Shown here: in pieces, positions 46,191 to 59,946 of the stretch
Layout: each line of letters starts with the position of its first letter
Numbering within the stretch: the first letter of the stretch is position 1
Assembly (NCBI GenBank): GCA_963678675.1
Contig: OY783196.1
Location: 27,506,827 to 27,570,826 of the forward strand
Reading direction: 5' to 3'
Source: Xiphydria camelus
Taxonomy: Eukaryota; Arthropoda; Insecta; Hymenoptera; Xiphydriidae
DNA: 64,000 bases
Notes under the pieces: generated by a model
What the model was told of the DNA's origin: nothing
What the model saw: the letters and a program-made list of their open reading frames with translations, nothing else
Databases searched by the model: none
Program-made: the position numbers and the translations under genes

Positions 46191-49100
46191 TAGGTATAAG
46201 AGTATACTCTTCGTTATAAAGTTTCATAAATTTTTCGTTTGACATTGAATCGCTCGAAAAAAGTTGCAGATACATCATTATGAATCCATTCGTTATGAAG
46301 ATAAATATGATAAGCAGCAAAAATATAAAGAATACCGTTCCCCGCATAAAAAAAACGCACGTGGGAAGGCGTTCGAAACCTCATTATACACTCTAGACGA
46401 AGGCAAACCGAAGGGATCAAAAAGTGGTCTAACGGGACTTATGGGAGTTCCATATTCACGGGGTTACTTTTAAAACTTCTTTGCCGCCGCACGACGCGCC
46501 TTTTGCATAATAACGTCTTTCTTCGGAAGTCATTCCTATCGCGTCGAAGCGGGATACTTTCGCGCCAATTTTTTGCCCCTAAATGCCGACTCATCAGGCA
46601 AGACGCGTCGCCTCCCATTCGCTTCCACTTACGGATGATGAATACACCCGGTGGCTCTGCCTTTCTTTATCGAGACAAATGAACGTGTGCTTCGAGACAC
46701 CAGAGATTACGCGTCGGGGGAATAAGGGAGAGTCGCTTGAATTCAAAGATTTATCGTACAAAGTTCCACGAGTTCCACGGTTTCCATAAAATGATCAGCT
46801 TTTTACTCTACGCTGAGAATGTATCCTTAATTGGACAACTTGTTAGGTGCACGTCTTGACGATTGCATCGAAGTTTAAATATGACTAGAGGTACGTCCAT
46901 GTAATAACTTCCGGAATGCAGTGTTAAATTGGAAGTCGAGAAATTGTAATCATAGATGCGTTGAATATATCTCGACATTTTACACACACAGATAAATCAC
47001 ATCCTATCTTATTGGCAGCGATGCGAATACATTTTTCCTTCGATGAATAGTTCGAGCAACAAAAAATTCGATCCGACTCACTCGCAAAATAAGCCCGTTT
47101 ATCATCACAAATCACACCAATTTTCATCGCAATAAATTACGCCTCCCAATAAGAGGACTCCGCCGAACTTGAGACTACTAATCCCTCGAAGGTCTTGGTC
47201 GACGGCATTAAATAACAACTTGTAAGAAGGAGAGGAGGAATTTCAATTGTATACGACTGGAACGTTATTGTGTACTCGATAATAACTTTGTGATATATTG
47301 CCGAGGGGTTCTTGAGAACGTCCGGGCTTCCTCGGCTCAGCAGATTCGAGATAGCGATACCGCAAGTTCATGAAACATCCAACTGTAAGTCTGACTTGTT
47401 TATTCGACGGCGGGGGAAGAGTGGATTTGAGAAGTCGAAGGGTGCCTGAGTAAATATGCGTAGGGAATGAATGGTCTCTTGCCATTGCATTTTATTGCCT
47501 GAGAGGTTTATGAGAGTAAGACTGAAAGGGGTTTATCATCTGTCAAAGTGTCCCGTTCTAAATTAAATAGGGGTATTAATGCGAACTTAATTTGTTTAAC
47601 GATTTATGATTCTATCGGAGAGATTTCGCGCGTGAACATTTTGATGGAGCAAATCAATTTGGATAGAACCTGAACTCAAAGAAATGTTCCATCAAAAAAT
47701 GCATAATTTTTAAATGTCGATCGCGCTATGGATTGTTTCGACGATAGCGACTTTCACTGCGGATCGATCGACTCGCATCGATTGCCCGCCGAACAATTTT
47801 CCACGTTGACGGAAATGGTGCCTTATAGCAGCCGTCATCTTCGAAACGCGGAACCTTTATGGTCCGGCCCATTCACCGTTTCTTATCGCCCATAATAACC
47901 CACGGTTATAAAATGGCGCCATCGCTAATGCGTCCGCATTAAACTCTCGCGAGCCAATATTTTCCGGAACTCAGTGAATACTCGGCGCGGCGCGGCGCGG
48001 TGCGGCTTTGGTCGTACGAACCCACCTTTTACTGTTTTCAAAGTCAGTATAAGCCGCGATTTAACTGCCCCGAGATGGTTCGAAATGAAATTGAGCCACG
48101 CGAGCGGGGATTTTATTTCGAGTTGCCCGCGGGTCGACCCGGCCTTTTGGTGGTTTCTTTGCGTTGTGTACCTCGCGGAGAGGATTTCAAGAAACGGAGG
48201 ATGATCAGAGGGCTGTCAGAGAAGACATGGAGAACGAGAGAGGTCGATTAAATTTATACGTCTATCCGAATGTAGCGTATCGTTAAATGCACCGATCGCG
48301 GTGCAAATAAAACTACAGCGATATTCCGTTCGCATCTTATACCGGCAAATTGAAATGTCCGAAACCCAAGGACGCGAATGCAACGACGAAACGATGCAGG
48401 TCCATCGCGAGATGCATCTGGCGATGCTGCGCGTGTTCGTCGTCCGGTTCGTATTAAAAGTTAAGTGGACTGCGAGGCAAATAATAGTTTCGTGCACGTC
48501 GTGCAATTCTCGTGTAAGCACGTGCTGCAGAGTCAATTGGGTTAACTAACGTAGGTGGAGGCCGGTCCGAGATGAAATATAACAGGGCGAGGCGCGGGAT
48601 ACTGCATTTTATGCGACCCGCAGATGTCATGCAGTCTTTCAAAATTAACGGAGCGTCGACCGACGCTCCAAATTTTATTACATTCAATTGTTGCGTAATT
48701 AGAAAAATGAAAGAAATACGTTTAAAATAATTTCCTGTGATTTATAATACGTAGAATAATTGTTTTAAAGTATTTCATTATATCCCAAAGCTGTTCAAAA
48801 GCTCGCATAGAGTTCCACAGAAAACCCGATGACGCCACGATGATAAGGAAACCGCAAAATCGTACAGTTAAATGAGACCTACCTTGTCTATAATTACCCG
48901 CTACCAAAAGGCCGCGGTTTAAATCGCAATCGTAGAAGGGCGGATAGCGTGTGGGGCGTTTCGCTCCGCCAGTCATATATGGTGCAGTCGGCGATTGCAT
49001 TTCGTTCTGCGAGGATGACGCACGAAGCTGTAAATAAAAGGAACGCCTCGGTATTAGAAATATGTTCGTTTCTTAGATCTTACATATGTAGGTACACGTA

Positions 49101-49449
49101 AGGATATGCAAGCACACGGTGGCTGCACATTATTCCGTGCGCATTAACGATTTCCTTGCTCTACGACGATATCGAGCTATCAAATGCACACGGTGCAATA
49201 GCAGCGGCATACGACGCTATAACGGAACGAAAGGAGGAAATGTAAATGCGTGAATCGACAGGAAAGCTTCAAGGGCTTTCGTGATCATTAAATGCATTTC
49301 CGGTTAGCTGCACTCTTCGTATCACGAGTGCACCCGCCTGCAGTCGTCGTCAGCAATACTTCCGTTGGAAAGCTAGGGAATTTATGCTCGATACGTGGAG
49401 CGGTTAAAAGAGACGGTGTAAAATTTTGTAGAAATTGCATTTTCTTACG
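46191..49449. other. Gene-free stretch
   Basis: No supportable gene. A GGCGC-type short repeat is at about 47983-48005, and a 9-base-arm hairpin (GGAGCGTCG) is near 48650. Confidence 0.4.
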
Positions 49450-49883
49450 CACTGAGAAAAAAACTGGGTTAAAATGACAAAATGCATCTAGTTAAACGTG
49501 TTTAGTTATTCTAATAAAAATACTGGTGAGTTAAACCAAATATCAAGTTATTTCAACCAAACATTCAGTTATTCTAACCAAAGATTGGCCAGTCTAACCA
49601 AACGGATACACTGAGAAAAAGAAAGATTAAAAATTATTCCGTTAGAAGGATAATCTGAGTACGAAAGGTAAAATAGATCAAAAAATTATCCTCAGGGAGG
49701 TTAAATTTTAAACCCTGGAAGGATAATTTTTTATCTATTTTACCTTTCGTACTCAGATTATCCTTTTGACAGAATAATTTTTAATCTTCTTTTTTCTCAG
49801 TGTAGAGAATTCATATCCCACCGAATGGTTCCGTCATCATCTCCAGGATTTTGGTTAAAGTGACCAAGTTGTTTTTCTCAGTG
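49450..49883. mobile_element. Family 3 MITE, copy B, interrupted by a family 1 element
   Basis: The left part (CACTGAGAAAAAAACTGGGTTAAAATGAC, then TTATTCTAACCAA units) stops at 49608. The right part resumes at 49803 and ends GTTGTTTTTCTCAGTG near 49883. The two parts together align with the uninterrupted inverted copy at 62311-62581, including CATCATCTCCAGGATTTT. Confidence 0.75.
49609..49802. mobile_element. Family 1 palindromic MITE, copy C (nested)
   Basis: The element runs from CACTGAGAAAAAGAAAGATT to TTCTTTTTTCTCAGTG, with TA at 49607-49608 and 49803-49804. The arms carry GGATAATCTGAGTACGAAAG and its inverse. It is inserted into a family 3 element. Confidence 0.88.
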
Positions 49884-52379
49884 GTATTATAATACCGCAG
49901 TTTTACGCAGACCTCGCTTCAATTTTCTTCGAACGAGCTGTTCGAACGAGGTACATTTAATCCACGGCTCCCCACAGGCCTCCAAAGGATACGAACGATA
50001 AGATACACACCCCCCAATTTCAAGGGTCGGGGACAAAGGTCCCAACGCGATCGTGCAAATCGGAGGATAATCGTTCCTTCCCGGTTGAGACGGTTGTTGT
50101 ATCTGTTATCCTGGCTCGCGGATTGTACCTAGACGGGACATTGCGAGGGATCGCGTGCGCGTCCTGCTTGTTTCGTCGCTGGTCCGGAACAGTCGTTGCA
50201 ATCCTTGGGGCGATACAAACGCGCTCGTAGGTTCGATAGTCGGGGAATATTCAGCCCTGAAAGTCACGGTGTTCTCGCGATAACGTTTCGTTAATCTCGT
50301 GCTCTATTTATTAATATTACAGAGAAACGTGGGGTGTTTTTAGAGAATTGCAAAACGATTGGCATATCTCGCACACTGCGCAATTTTTATCCAATTCAAC
50401 TTCAATGCTGCTTTTTTATTAAACAGATAACTTAAAAGAAAAAAATCCCGATTTTCGTTCGAACGCCGAGTGCGATTCGCATTTTTTTTTACTGCAAGCT
50501 GCGTTAATTCTAAAATTGCGTATATTATTTCTCATTTTTATATGGATTTGAGTGCGTTGTTAGTATTTCCAATCGGAGAACGCGTAAAAGGAGGCGAGAG
50601 TCCGTAATGAGATTCGATTTGTCATCAAACTGGGGGAAAAAATGAAAGGAAAAATACGGGGGACGCGAATGAAATTAGGCCGACGCCGTAAGTGGGGTGG
50701 GACGAGTATACGATTCTTTTTATCTCCGATCGGAGTGCCGCCGCAGGGGAGGGTGTGTACAAAGTGTTTGCTCGCTGTTTGTTAAGTCGTCGTTGTGTCG
50801 CCTGGAAACGACGTGCCGGCAAATTTCACGAAATTTCAGTCATTCGACGTCTCGATGTCTTGAGCATACTCTTGGATGATTTTTTGATTCGTCGATGATA
50901 GCGGAGAAAAAATTGACGCGATAAAAAATACGCCTGTACCGTGCAAATATTTCCAAATCATCACACCTACGTGGGATTCTCGAAGTCTTGTTTCTTTCCC
51001 CCGTAAAATTAGACCCCCTTTCGATGAAAGAACAATTAATTTCTCGAATTTCAAATGTTCTCAATACGAGCGGACCGACGTATATTCGTACGTATTTTCG
51101 CATTCTCGCGACATTTACCGAGAGCAACGAAGCGGCAAGAAACCGTCAAAAATTTTTTCGACAAATCCGCAAGCCCCGTCGGAGCGAGCCTTATCTTTTC
51201 ACTTCCTCGCCCCGCCTCGAAAATTTCATCAATAAGATTATCGTGGTAACGGCGAGATCGGGGCGCGCGAGGGCCGGCGAGCCCCTCGCTTTCGGAAGAG
51301 CCGGCACTTTTGCCGCGGCGATGTGTACAGGGATCGGAGCGCGGCAGCGCGCGCTACATACATATACAGCCGCGAGTACCTATCAGCGCGGCAACTCTTC
51401 GTAATTGAAATATTATGAAGTTCGTCTTTGAGAAGTTAGCCGCGATGCCCCCGATAAACCATCTTCTCGTTAAAAGTTCAGGCGCTCTCTTATCGGCCCG
51501 TCTACTCGTCGCGAATTCGCGAGGATGGACGATCGGCTGATTGCAGGGAAAAAAAAGGGTCCCTCGCGAGCTTCGCTCTTAAGCTCGCAAATCGTGGCGC
51601 GGGAAATTCACAACACGCTTGATTCTTTCAAGAGACTCGATCGAGTTTTTAGAATCGTCAAAAGTAGGCTGCTGTCGAAATAAATATATATGTTATTATA
51701 ATAACAAAGGAAACACGCGCAACACTATTTATTTTCATCGGAAATTTTCGCAACGCGCCGCTGCTCAGGAAATGACCTAAAATTTTAGGAACCACCTGCG
51801 ACCCGACGACGGAAACCAGATTCCGTATATACTTACCTTCCCTCTCTCGCGGAAACTCCATTGTACCGAATAATCACGAGCGGATAGATTAGCAAAACCG
51901 AGGCAAGAGCCGTTACTAACTCGAGCCCCGCTGTGTTATTCCACGTGTGACACGCATACGTACGCTCGATTCTTACGGTGCTTCCGCGAGCTTCCACCTT
52001 GTATAAACCACCCCACGATGATAAATTAATCGTCTCCTTTCTCTCTCTGTCTCCGCGGTAAAAGAAACCATACGAAGCAAGAACCTGCGAGATTGTCCTA
52101 CGCATACATATAAGAGGCGTTCCGAACGTTCCATTTATTATTGTATAACATTTCGCGGCAATGCAAAATACACCCCCGATGCAGCATGAAAGGCTGCAAA
52201 AATGGAACCCGTCTAGTCGTCTTGGGTGAGGCCGAGGTTGAGAATGTCGGAGAAATCCGTTCGAGCTACGTCAAAGGTCACGTACGAATTATCATCCCCA
52301 CATTGGGCCTCAAACCCTCGCGACTACGCCCCGCAACGTCTACATGTAGAATAAGCGAGGGCGAGAATTAAGGTGTGTG
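49884..52379. other. Gene-free CpG-rich stretch
   Basis: ORFs here (such as 50988-51404 plus) are Arg-rich and lack motifs. Nothing is called. Confidence 0.4.
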
Positions 52380-52592
52380 CACTCTGAGAAAAAAATGTGA
52401 TAGATTTAACTTAATTAGATTTAGTTACTCGAACTAATAATTTGCTAGACTCGGCTACAGCTTGTTTTCGTCAAACAATTTCTAATCGTTAGAATCAAAT
52501 TATTTAATTTGAGTAATTAAATCGGCGTTCCCCCCCCCCCCCCGCTCGTGACCGCCATTTCAGTAAAATCTACTATTTTTGTCTCTCTGTAG
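52380..52592. mobile_element. CACT(CT)GAG-type MITE containing a poly-C run
   Basis: The left end is CACTCTGAGAAAAAAATGTGATAGATTTAA, and the right end is TAAAATCTACTATTTTTGTCTCTCTG. Interior blocks such as TTAGTTACTCGAACTAA recall family 3. A run of about 15 C begins at 52530. Confidence 0.5.
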
Positions 52593-53374
52593 CCGCGCCA
52601 CCATAAGTGAGCCCTTCACCCTTCACCCGCGTTCGCACGATAATAGCGCCACTAACGAATTCAATTCTATCGGCGCGATCCATTATACCGCGTGTACGCG
52701 CGCGAGATACATAGAATTCGACAAAACCGAGTCAACCGCACCGCTCGGCTGATTTTCGAGGTATAGACACCCCTAGGTTGTGCACGTGGGGGAGTTTCGG
52801 TTTCTGCGAGAGCGAAACAAACTTTGAACCCCTCTGGACGTGAGAGATAGTGTAATTAATTCTCATCAGGTCCACTTTACCATCTTCTGCGAGCCCTCGC
52901 CCTCGTTCCCTCGCATCGCCACCTCGAACATCGGAGAGCGGCACGGCCGGGCGGTGAGGTCCTCGCGCCGGATTCACCCTTCGACTGTGTGCGGCGAGGT
53001 ACGGGTTTGACGGGAGGCTGGGGAATCGGAGAGCGGGGGATGGACGAACGCGAGAGCGTTTGCGAGTTTATCGGCATACGTCGCGACATGTAGGGTTGCG
53101 GACGCGTAGGGGTTGGTTGATATAGAGGAGGGAACAGAGAGCAGACAGTGGAATAATCGTTTCGCTTTGTTGGCCCCTGGTTGGCGCGGGAGACGGCTGT
53201 AACGAGGAGCCATCGGGGTGAATCGAGCAGGAATCGAAATTTGTGCCAAACTGACGAATTTAAATAATATCATCGGCGTACTTCTGGATTTATAGATATC
53301 TATTTGCGTTTTACATGGAAATAGCACGGGCATTTTTTCAATCTAAGAGTACATAGAGAAAAAGTCATTTTTAC

Positions 53375-53600
53375 GGTGAATCCCAATAACAGGGATCCTT
53401 GAGGTGAGACATTCCATTTTTTAATAGACACAGCGTACTTTTTACAATTCCTTGCAGTATAAATCCGTAAACATCCGACACATGTTAACGGGAGATTGAT
53501 TTTTACAGTATAAACTGATGCTTATAAAAAAAGTACGCTGTGGTCTATTAAAAGCTTCGATGTTTCACCTTGAGGAGTCCTATTACTGCGATAATTGTAA
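53375..53600. mobile_element. Foldback element with about 65-base arms
   Basis: The left arm (CAGGGATCCTTGAGGTGA, TTTTTTAATAGACACAGCGTACTTTTTA) is inverted at the right (AAAAAGTACGCTGTGGTCTATTAAAA, TTTCACCTTGAGGAGTCCT). There is no ORF between them. Confidence 0.65.
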
Positions 53601-54838
53601 AAATTCACGGGTTTTCCCATGACTTTTTACAGCTCCTTTTTCTCCATGCGGGCATCTGCACCGCTCGTTTTCAACACTCGAGCGAGACACGATCGACGCA
53701 GCAATCAATGCGCAGTGCAAACAGCCGTATACATATTACATTTTCAATATCCACCCACGGGAATGTCAACGTCGGAAGCAATCTGAAAATCGTACGATCA
53801 AGTTTATGCCGAGCAAATACGCGCTTTTTCGCCTGTAAATATTCGTCGGGATCGCTTCCAGGGTACTTTTTCGGTACGCACAGGTGACACGCGTTTCGCT
53901 ATTCCATCGAATAAGAGAAATCCCGATGTTCTCGTCGAAAAGAAAATTCTACTGGTATCGCTGCAATTTATTCACCGCTGTCCGCGACTACCAGTCGCGG
54001 TAACAAAAGTTGATAAAAATCGAGACGCCGCTGAAATTCATACGGGAGTCGCATACAGTAGTTCGACCATCGAAATTCGACAACGTACTCGGCCGGATCG
54101 CTTTCATACGCAAATACACATCTCGCCACTCCGCGCCGCACTCTTTATCGCGTTCCACTTGCCACGTTCGCCTCTATTCAACGCGCAGGAAATTCCTAGA
54201 CGACGCGTCGCCTCGCGGCATAGCGTTTGTTGACGACGGAAGTTTGAATCTAATTACGAACGAAGCGGTACGCTTACTCGCCGCCGTTGCACTTTGTTAT
54301 CCGGCGTTGAGACGTACAAATATCTTCACGCGGAGGCGCAGGGAGATTGCGAAAAGTTTTACGAGGGGAAGTTGGCGCGCGCGGGCGTCCCGTTAACGAA
54401 ACTACTCTGATTCGAGACTCGCTCTCGTTAAACGCGCGCGCGCGCCTCCGGGACGATTCTTAGGATTTTTTTCTGTGTGGCCGTGCGGGGCGCTTAAAAT
54501 TCTAGAGGGACTCACATCTACATATACGCTTACGCGCGAAACGCTACGAACCGAAGTTACGACGCTCTCGCGCGCCATTCTCGTCGTTTCCTGTAGTTTC
54601 GCAGCGCGCACGTCCTGCAGATACTCACGTACTGATGGTACATTATTGATGCTCGCGTACGAGCACTCAGTTACCGCGCGGCTTCCCGAAATTTGCAATA
54701 TTTAGCGGAACACGTTCCCGAGCGAGTGCCGGTGTAGGCGCTTGCAGTTATCCCTGTCATAGGGCGAGCGATATTGAAATAGCCGTCAGTATACGTGAGA
54801 GTTGTGAAATTACTCGACGCCGGATGCCAAATGTATTG
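53601..54838. other. Gene-free stretch
   Basis: Nothing supportable. Confidence 0.4.
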
Positions 54839-55042
54839 CCGGCGTCATGGATTCTATCGCTGGTGACTTTTGAAAATGTCATTTTTATAGGTACCAGCCA
54901 ATAAATCATTCTTATGCTTTGATTAGCTATGACTGCGTTTGCCTTGACTAATTAAAATGCACGAGAATTGATTGTTCACTGGTTGGTACGTTTACAAATA
55001 ACATTTTAAAAAGTCACCAGCGACAGAATCTGTGACGCCAGG
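54839..55042. mobile_element. Foldback element with about 65-base arms
   Basis: GGCGTCATGGATTCTATCGC, then TGGTGACTTTTGAAAATGTCA and GTACCAGCCA, are inverted as TGGTTGGTACGTTTAC and AAAAAGTCACCAGCGACAGA. The ends are GGCGTCA and TGACGCC. Confidence 0.7.
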
Positions 55043-55086
55043 AGTATGTTACTATGTGGGTACTTTGGGGTGGTTCGAAATATCGA

Positions 55087-55260
55087 GTGAACCTTAGAAT
55101 ACCTATACGTCTGTATATCAATGGTTACATGATTGAAGGAGCAAGTAGATAATTACGTTTTTGGTCCGCTATTTGTTTTTCTTTTTTAGAGCTATTACAA
55201 AGGTATTGCTCTTTCGATCGCGTGCAACCATTAATACACAGACGTATGCCGAGATTCACT
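55087..55260. mobile_element. Foldback element with about 55-base arms
   Basis: GTGAACCTTAGAATACCTAT, ACGTCTGTATATCAATGGTTAC and AGGAGCAA at the left pair with TTGCTCTTTCGATCG, CAACCATTAATACACAGACGTAT and GAGATTCAC at the right. Confidence 0.55.
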
Positions 55261-56151
55261 TCGTATATATGTAATTTCGGAGACGCGTCGAATTCAACAA
55301 GATAAACTTAGCTCTTCAAAAGTCGACGATACTTTTCTGCCAGACCTGACTCAATAATGACTTGTTTCATTTACTCCAGTTTATTTTTTATCGTCCACCC
55401 CACGCGTGAGAAAAAATTACACATCACCCCGACAAACGAATCTTCGCTGGACGATTCTCAATTTTCGGATTCTCCCGATTAAGCCGTCATTAACATTAAT
55501 CGACGTCCACCGAGAATGCGCATGGATTCGCCATCCTCAGGGTAGTTCTCGCCCGCTACGCGTGCGTTCGCGTGTCGAATTGACCAACATTACGCGTTAC
55601 TCTAAATTACGCGAAGCAGCAGGGGGGCGGGAGGAGTTGAGATTGCATAATTTCGCGGTTAAGCCAGGAAATTGCGGCGCGTCAGACAACGTTCTCGCTT
55701 CGCTTCGCGCGCTCCTTCGCTAATCGTTCCTGTGATTCGATTGTCTTGGCCGGGAACGAATTGCGGGAATAAACACACCGCGTGGAGGACGTACGCTAAC
55801 TTCGCGGCGCTGCGGTACGCGCTCGGTTTCGCCCGCGCGTCGGTTTGTCTTCCGCTGAAATTGCTGAGAAATTGGAAACGTCGAGTTACCCGGGGTATAG
55901 AGACAGATGAATGTACCGCGCGCCGCGCGGGGTGAGTCGAAACGGCGTCGTTGCCTCGGCGATTTTACAGGGGCACACGGAGAGAGACGCGAGTCACTGC
56001 GCTGAACTTTACGGTGCACGCGTAGGAAGCGGATGACACGGGTTCGTTTCGCTTGTTACTCGCAGGCCTATCGCGAGGTGGGCTGCTTGTTGAATTATGG
56101 TCGAGCGCGTCATTCTACCCGTAATTCGTATACGATAAGTATGTATATACC
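55261..56151. other. Gene-free stretch
   Basis: CpG-rich with short ORFs only; nothing supportable. Confidence 0.4.
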
Positions 56152-56382
56152 CACCCGCGAGTTGAAATTTTAATATTAGGCTTGGACCTTCAAAGTTTAG
56201 AAATACAAGTTTGAGACTAAATTTGGCGAAAGCAGACAAATCAGTCACTTGTAGGTTTAAACTAATGTTAAATCTTTCGCGTCTTAGAAGACTCTAATAT
56301 TAGTTTAGACCTAAAAGTAGCCGATTTGACCGCTTTCGCCAAATTTAGGCTCAAACTACTGTTAAAATTTCGATTCGGGTGT
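56152..56382. mobile_element. Foldback element with about 100-base arms
   Basis: The arms share GAAATTTTAA, TTTGAGACTAAATTTGGCGAAAGC, CAAATC and TAGGTTTAAACTAATGTTA in inverse orientation, and CACCCG/CGGGTG at the ends. Confidence 0.65.
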
Positions 56383-56410
56383 GTTCGCTGAAGTATAGAT
56401 ACGACATATA

Positions 56411-56665
56411 CTCAGGGAAAAAGTCTAGTTGAAGACGAATGTAACAGAAAAATTTATTTGAGATGTATAGGAATTTATTCACATCGACCAAAAGCCTATT
56501 TGAATTAGATGGATGTTCTACTAGGTTCGTACTCGATTAAAAGGATATATGCAAAAGATTTATCAAATTCAAAAAGACTTTTGTGGTCGATGTGAATAAA
56601 TTCCTATTTATCTGAAATAAATTTTTCTATTAGGTTCATATTCAACTAGACCTTTTCTCTAAGTG
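56411..56665. mobile_element. Family 6 CACTGAG-like MITE (diverged ends)
   Basis: The ends CTCAGGGAAAAAGTCTAGTTG and CAACTAGACCTTTTCTCTAAGTG are inverse, with TA at both flanks. AATTTATT and GGAATTTATTCACATCGACC blocks are mirrored further in. There is no ORF. Confidence 0.75.
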
Positions 56666-59600
56666 TACATACCGCGCGGTCGAATGCCACCGTGTAATAC
56701 CTATACTCGTGATATTCGCGGTTACGTCCCTTCGCTAGGTGTCCTTTTCACCCCTGGTTTCGAGAGGAAGATAAATGGAATTGTTTTTTTGGGTACGCGC
56801 AATTTTCCCAACGAACGGTCCGACCTGTACGCGTATACATACGCATACGTGTCCATTTTCATTCCGTATAATCGTCGTTAACCATGAGATACGACGGTGC
56901 GACGGGAGAAACAAACAACGAATTGAAGGGGAGGTCGCGATGTAAATAACGAATATAAGCGCGATAAAGCGGAAACGAATAATTGCCGAGGGAATGGAAC
57001 AGGATTCGCGGTGGTGCACGCCCCCCCCCCTCCCCTTCCCGTGCCGAGATTTAATTAGAAGAAACTCTAATTAGGGTGGAACGCAGTGAGAAGTCGGCGT
57101 TTCCTCGAGAAATTGGCGACGGCATTTATTCTTGTGGCGTTTGTATCCGACGGTGAACGCGAAAATAGCCTACGGTTGACTTGACGTCGGTTTTTTCGTC
57201 CAGTGGACGCCTGACCTTTTTTTTATTGCTGCATATCGTGGGGTCTTCGATTCGCTGTAGACGATTTTGAAAGTAAATCAAATTGTACTATAAAATATTG
57301 CAAGCTCGTCTATTTATCTTTGATCTTTTCTCGAAATTGATACGCGTGAATATTTTAAATATAATGCAGAGAAACAAATGCAAATAGAGGAGGTGAAAAT
57401 CATGGGGGATAAAATGAGAAATTTTTACTGCTTCTTCCAGTGGCGATGAGACTCTAGCTTATTTTCAAGAATTTGTACAGAGGACACTATTTCTAGTTAC
57501 TGTTTACAACTGTACAGATACTAATTCAACCAGATATAACGTCTGTTTGCACAAGAATTTCTATCGGTTTTCCAGGAAATATACCTAATAATTACCGTAC
57601 AATTCTGTGAAGCTTTCTGGTCGCGAAATCGTATAATTTATACCAGTCTAATTACAATTCGTACGGTTCCTTTTTCTCCGTGAATCATTACGAAGCTATT
57701 CACCGGTCGTAACGAGGAAAGTGCTCCGAGAAACGCCCACTCCTCGAATGTGTAATCAATTTTCCGAAATATCTTAAACTCCGCGAGATCTCGGGATGCC
57801 GCGGATCAGAAATCACTCAAATCCCATGGAGCTTATGAAACTCGGAGGAGGCTGCGTCCGAATAGTTGAAATACAACGCGCTAAATCAGATTTCGCGTTC
57901 GACCGGGAAGATATTCGGGTTCCTCGCGCGCGAGTTATCCTAAAGGATCGCCTCTCCCTACCCCCGAAGTATATACCGAAGGGTGTTTCCACGAGCGAAT
58001 AACTGCTCCGCGGAATTATCCCCGGCGGTGCGCGAGGCTCCTCCGACGAATTCACGGTACAAATGATGAAGATATTTTAAAAATGCGGGGCATAAAGCGG
58101 ATGAGAGGAAACAGATGTATCCGTATAATTCGAGGGAAGCTCTTTCTCGACTCGCGGGGAATATATTAACGCTGGCTCTCTCTCGAGGGGCGTTGAATTC
58201 TTTTATCGGATTATTTACGGAGGAAGGCTAATCGGTGTGCGATCCGACGGAAGAAATGCGAAATTGAATTAGCATCACTAACGGGCGACAAAAGAATGTC
58301 TCTCGATTCAGCGGCTTATCAGAGAAGCTAAATATTTTCAGTGACGCAAAGCTGTCGTCGAGAGGGCCCCGTCAGAGGTCCCCGTGACCTATGGCTCTCG
58401 CGCGCACGCGTTTCCCCGCCCGCGAGGCCAAGGCGGATACTCGCGCGTGCGACGGAAAAATTTAACGAGCGCCGCGCGAAACGCTCTCAATGGCATCGAC
58501 GTCCGCGCGACGTTCCGAGGCGGGATGTCGCGATTTGAATATTCCACGGCCCAACGAGCCGAGTGTGCAGTATCGGGGCAACGCGTCGCCGCGCACATCC
58601 CGCGCGCGGCACTTCCGCGGCGCGCGCGTGAGATTTGAATAAATTTCACGTTCCGGCCCTTCCTCCCCGCGGTGCGCCTGATTCGCGCAAAGCGAGAAGT
58701 CATTTGCGCTCCACCGACTGCGGAAATCATCGGGTCGGGAGGCCGGGAATTCGTCGAGGAGAGACGAATTCTGCAAGGTTCGTTGGACTCCCTGTGGGAA
58801 AGTAAAAATGTGTGGCGGAGGGTAAACTCTCTCTCTCTCTCTCGTTCCTCTCTCCTCCCTTATTCGTTTCGCGCGGCGCGTTCCGCTCCGACGGTAGACT
58901 CTATTAATAACTGTTTATTATTCTTTCCGCGAGGCTCGACACTTTTGATTTATGCAAAGAATAAGTTTAATGCGGTTCTTTGTTTACGTTGAGTTCGCGT
59001 ATTCGCGTGGCTGTCACTGAAGAACGAACGGCTCTCGGTCGGCGACGCTCAAATTTCGTTACGCATTTACTTATCGGATGGTAAAATTTAACTTTGCGAT
59101 GGAAAGCGAAGGTACCGCCCCCCGAGTACTCAAAATTCCGCTAACGAAAGATCGACGTCGATGCGTCTTTTTATCGTTGTCGCAACGCAGTGCAATTCTT
59201 ATACATATTTACGGCCGAAGCAGCGTTAGGTATACCTACATACAATGTGTATGCCCCGGCGTACAGACGACAATACCTCGCCGTACGTAAGTACGTGCGA
59301 AGCATCTGCATCCGAGAGAATCGTCTCTCCGCGAGGACTACATTTTTTTCTTCCTACAGTCGCGTCATCCGTACTCGAGTCGAGGACACCTCTCGCGCCG
59401 AGAATCTTTACGGAATAACGACTCAGCGTGTCTCGGTTTTACAATCCCCGTATACCTACTCCTCTCTCGCGCATCCGACGAGTTTCTCTCTTCCCGTGGA
59501 AAATCGGTCGTCTTTCTCGCGCGTAGCTCCGACAAATGAAGACGCCACGCGGGGCAACGCGAGGTCTCGACGAGATTAATGGAACGAGCCCGAGCGGAGC

Positions 59601-59946
59601 AACGGTTGCATGGGTATTAGACGTCGGGTTTTGTCGACAATGTATTAGCTGGGAGCGTGGATCGTTGCCGCACACGCTCTCGTCGTGCGCTGTACGCGTC
59701 TGTACGAAGCCGTTGCGGTACACGTTCTGTAATCGCCCGGAAAATTTGCTTAACGATAGCTTCGTCCTCGTCTCTCGCTCCAGTTGCATTTGCTGCGATG
59801 CCCTTGACCTCTCGCATCGTGAAGAAAAAACTGAACAGGATAATTGATCGGTGCGAAATTACGTACGGGTGTTGAATGTAGGCATTAATTATCGTGTCTC
59901 GCTGCAGGTCAAATGCAAAGGTGCATTGTGCATTGTGTATCTCTAT
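56666..59946. other. Gene-free CpG-rich stretch
   Basis: No gene can be supported. A mixed C/T homopolymer run lies at about 57019-57038, and a CT microsatellite lies at about 58829-58843. Confidence 0.4.

Noticed and set aside
52530..52544. Run of C bases
   Set aside because: Simple homopolymer; its length may be a sequencing artefact.
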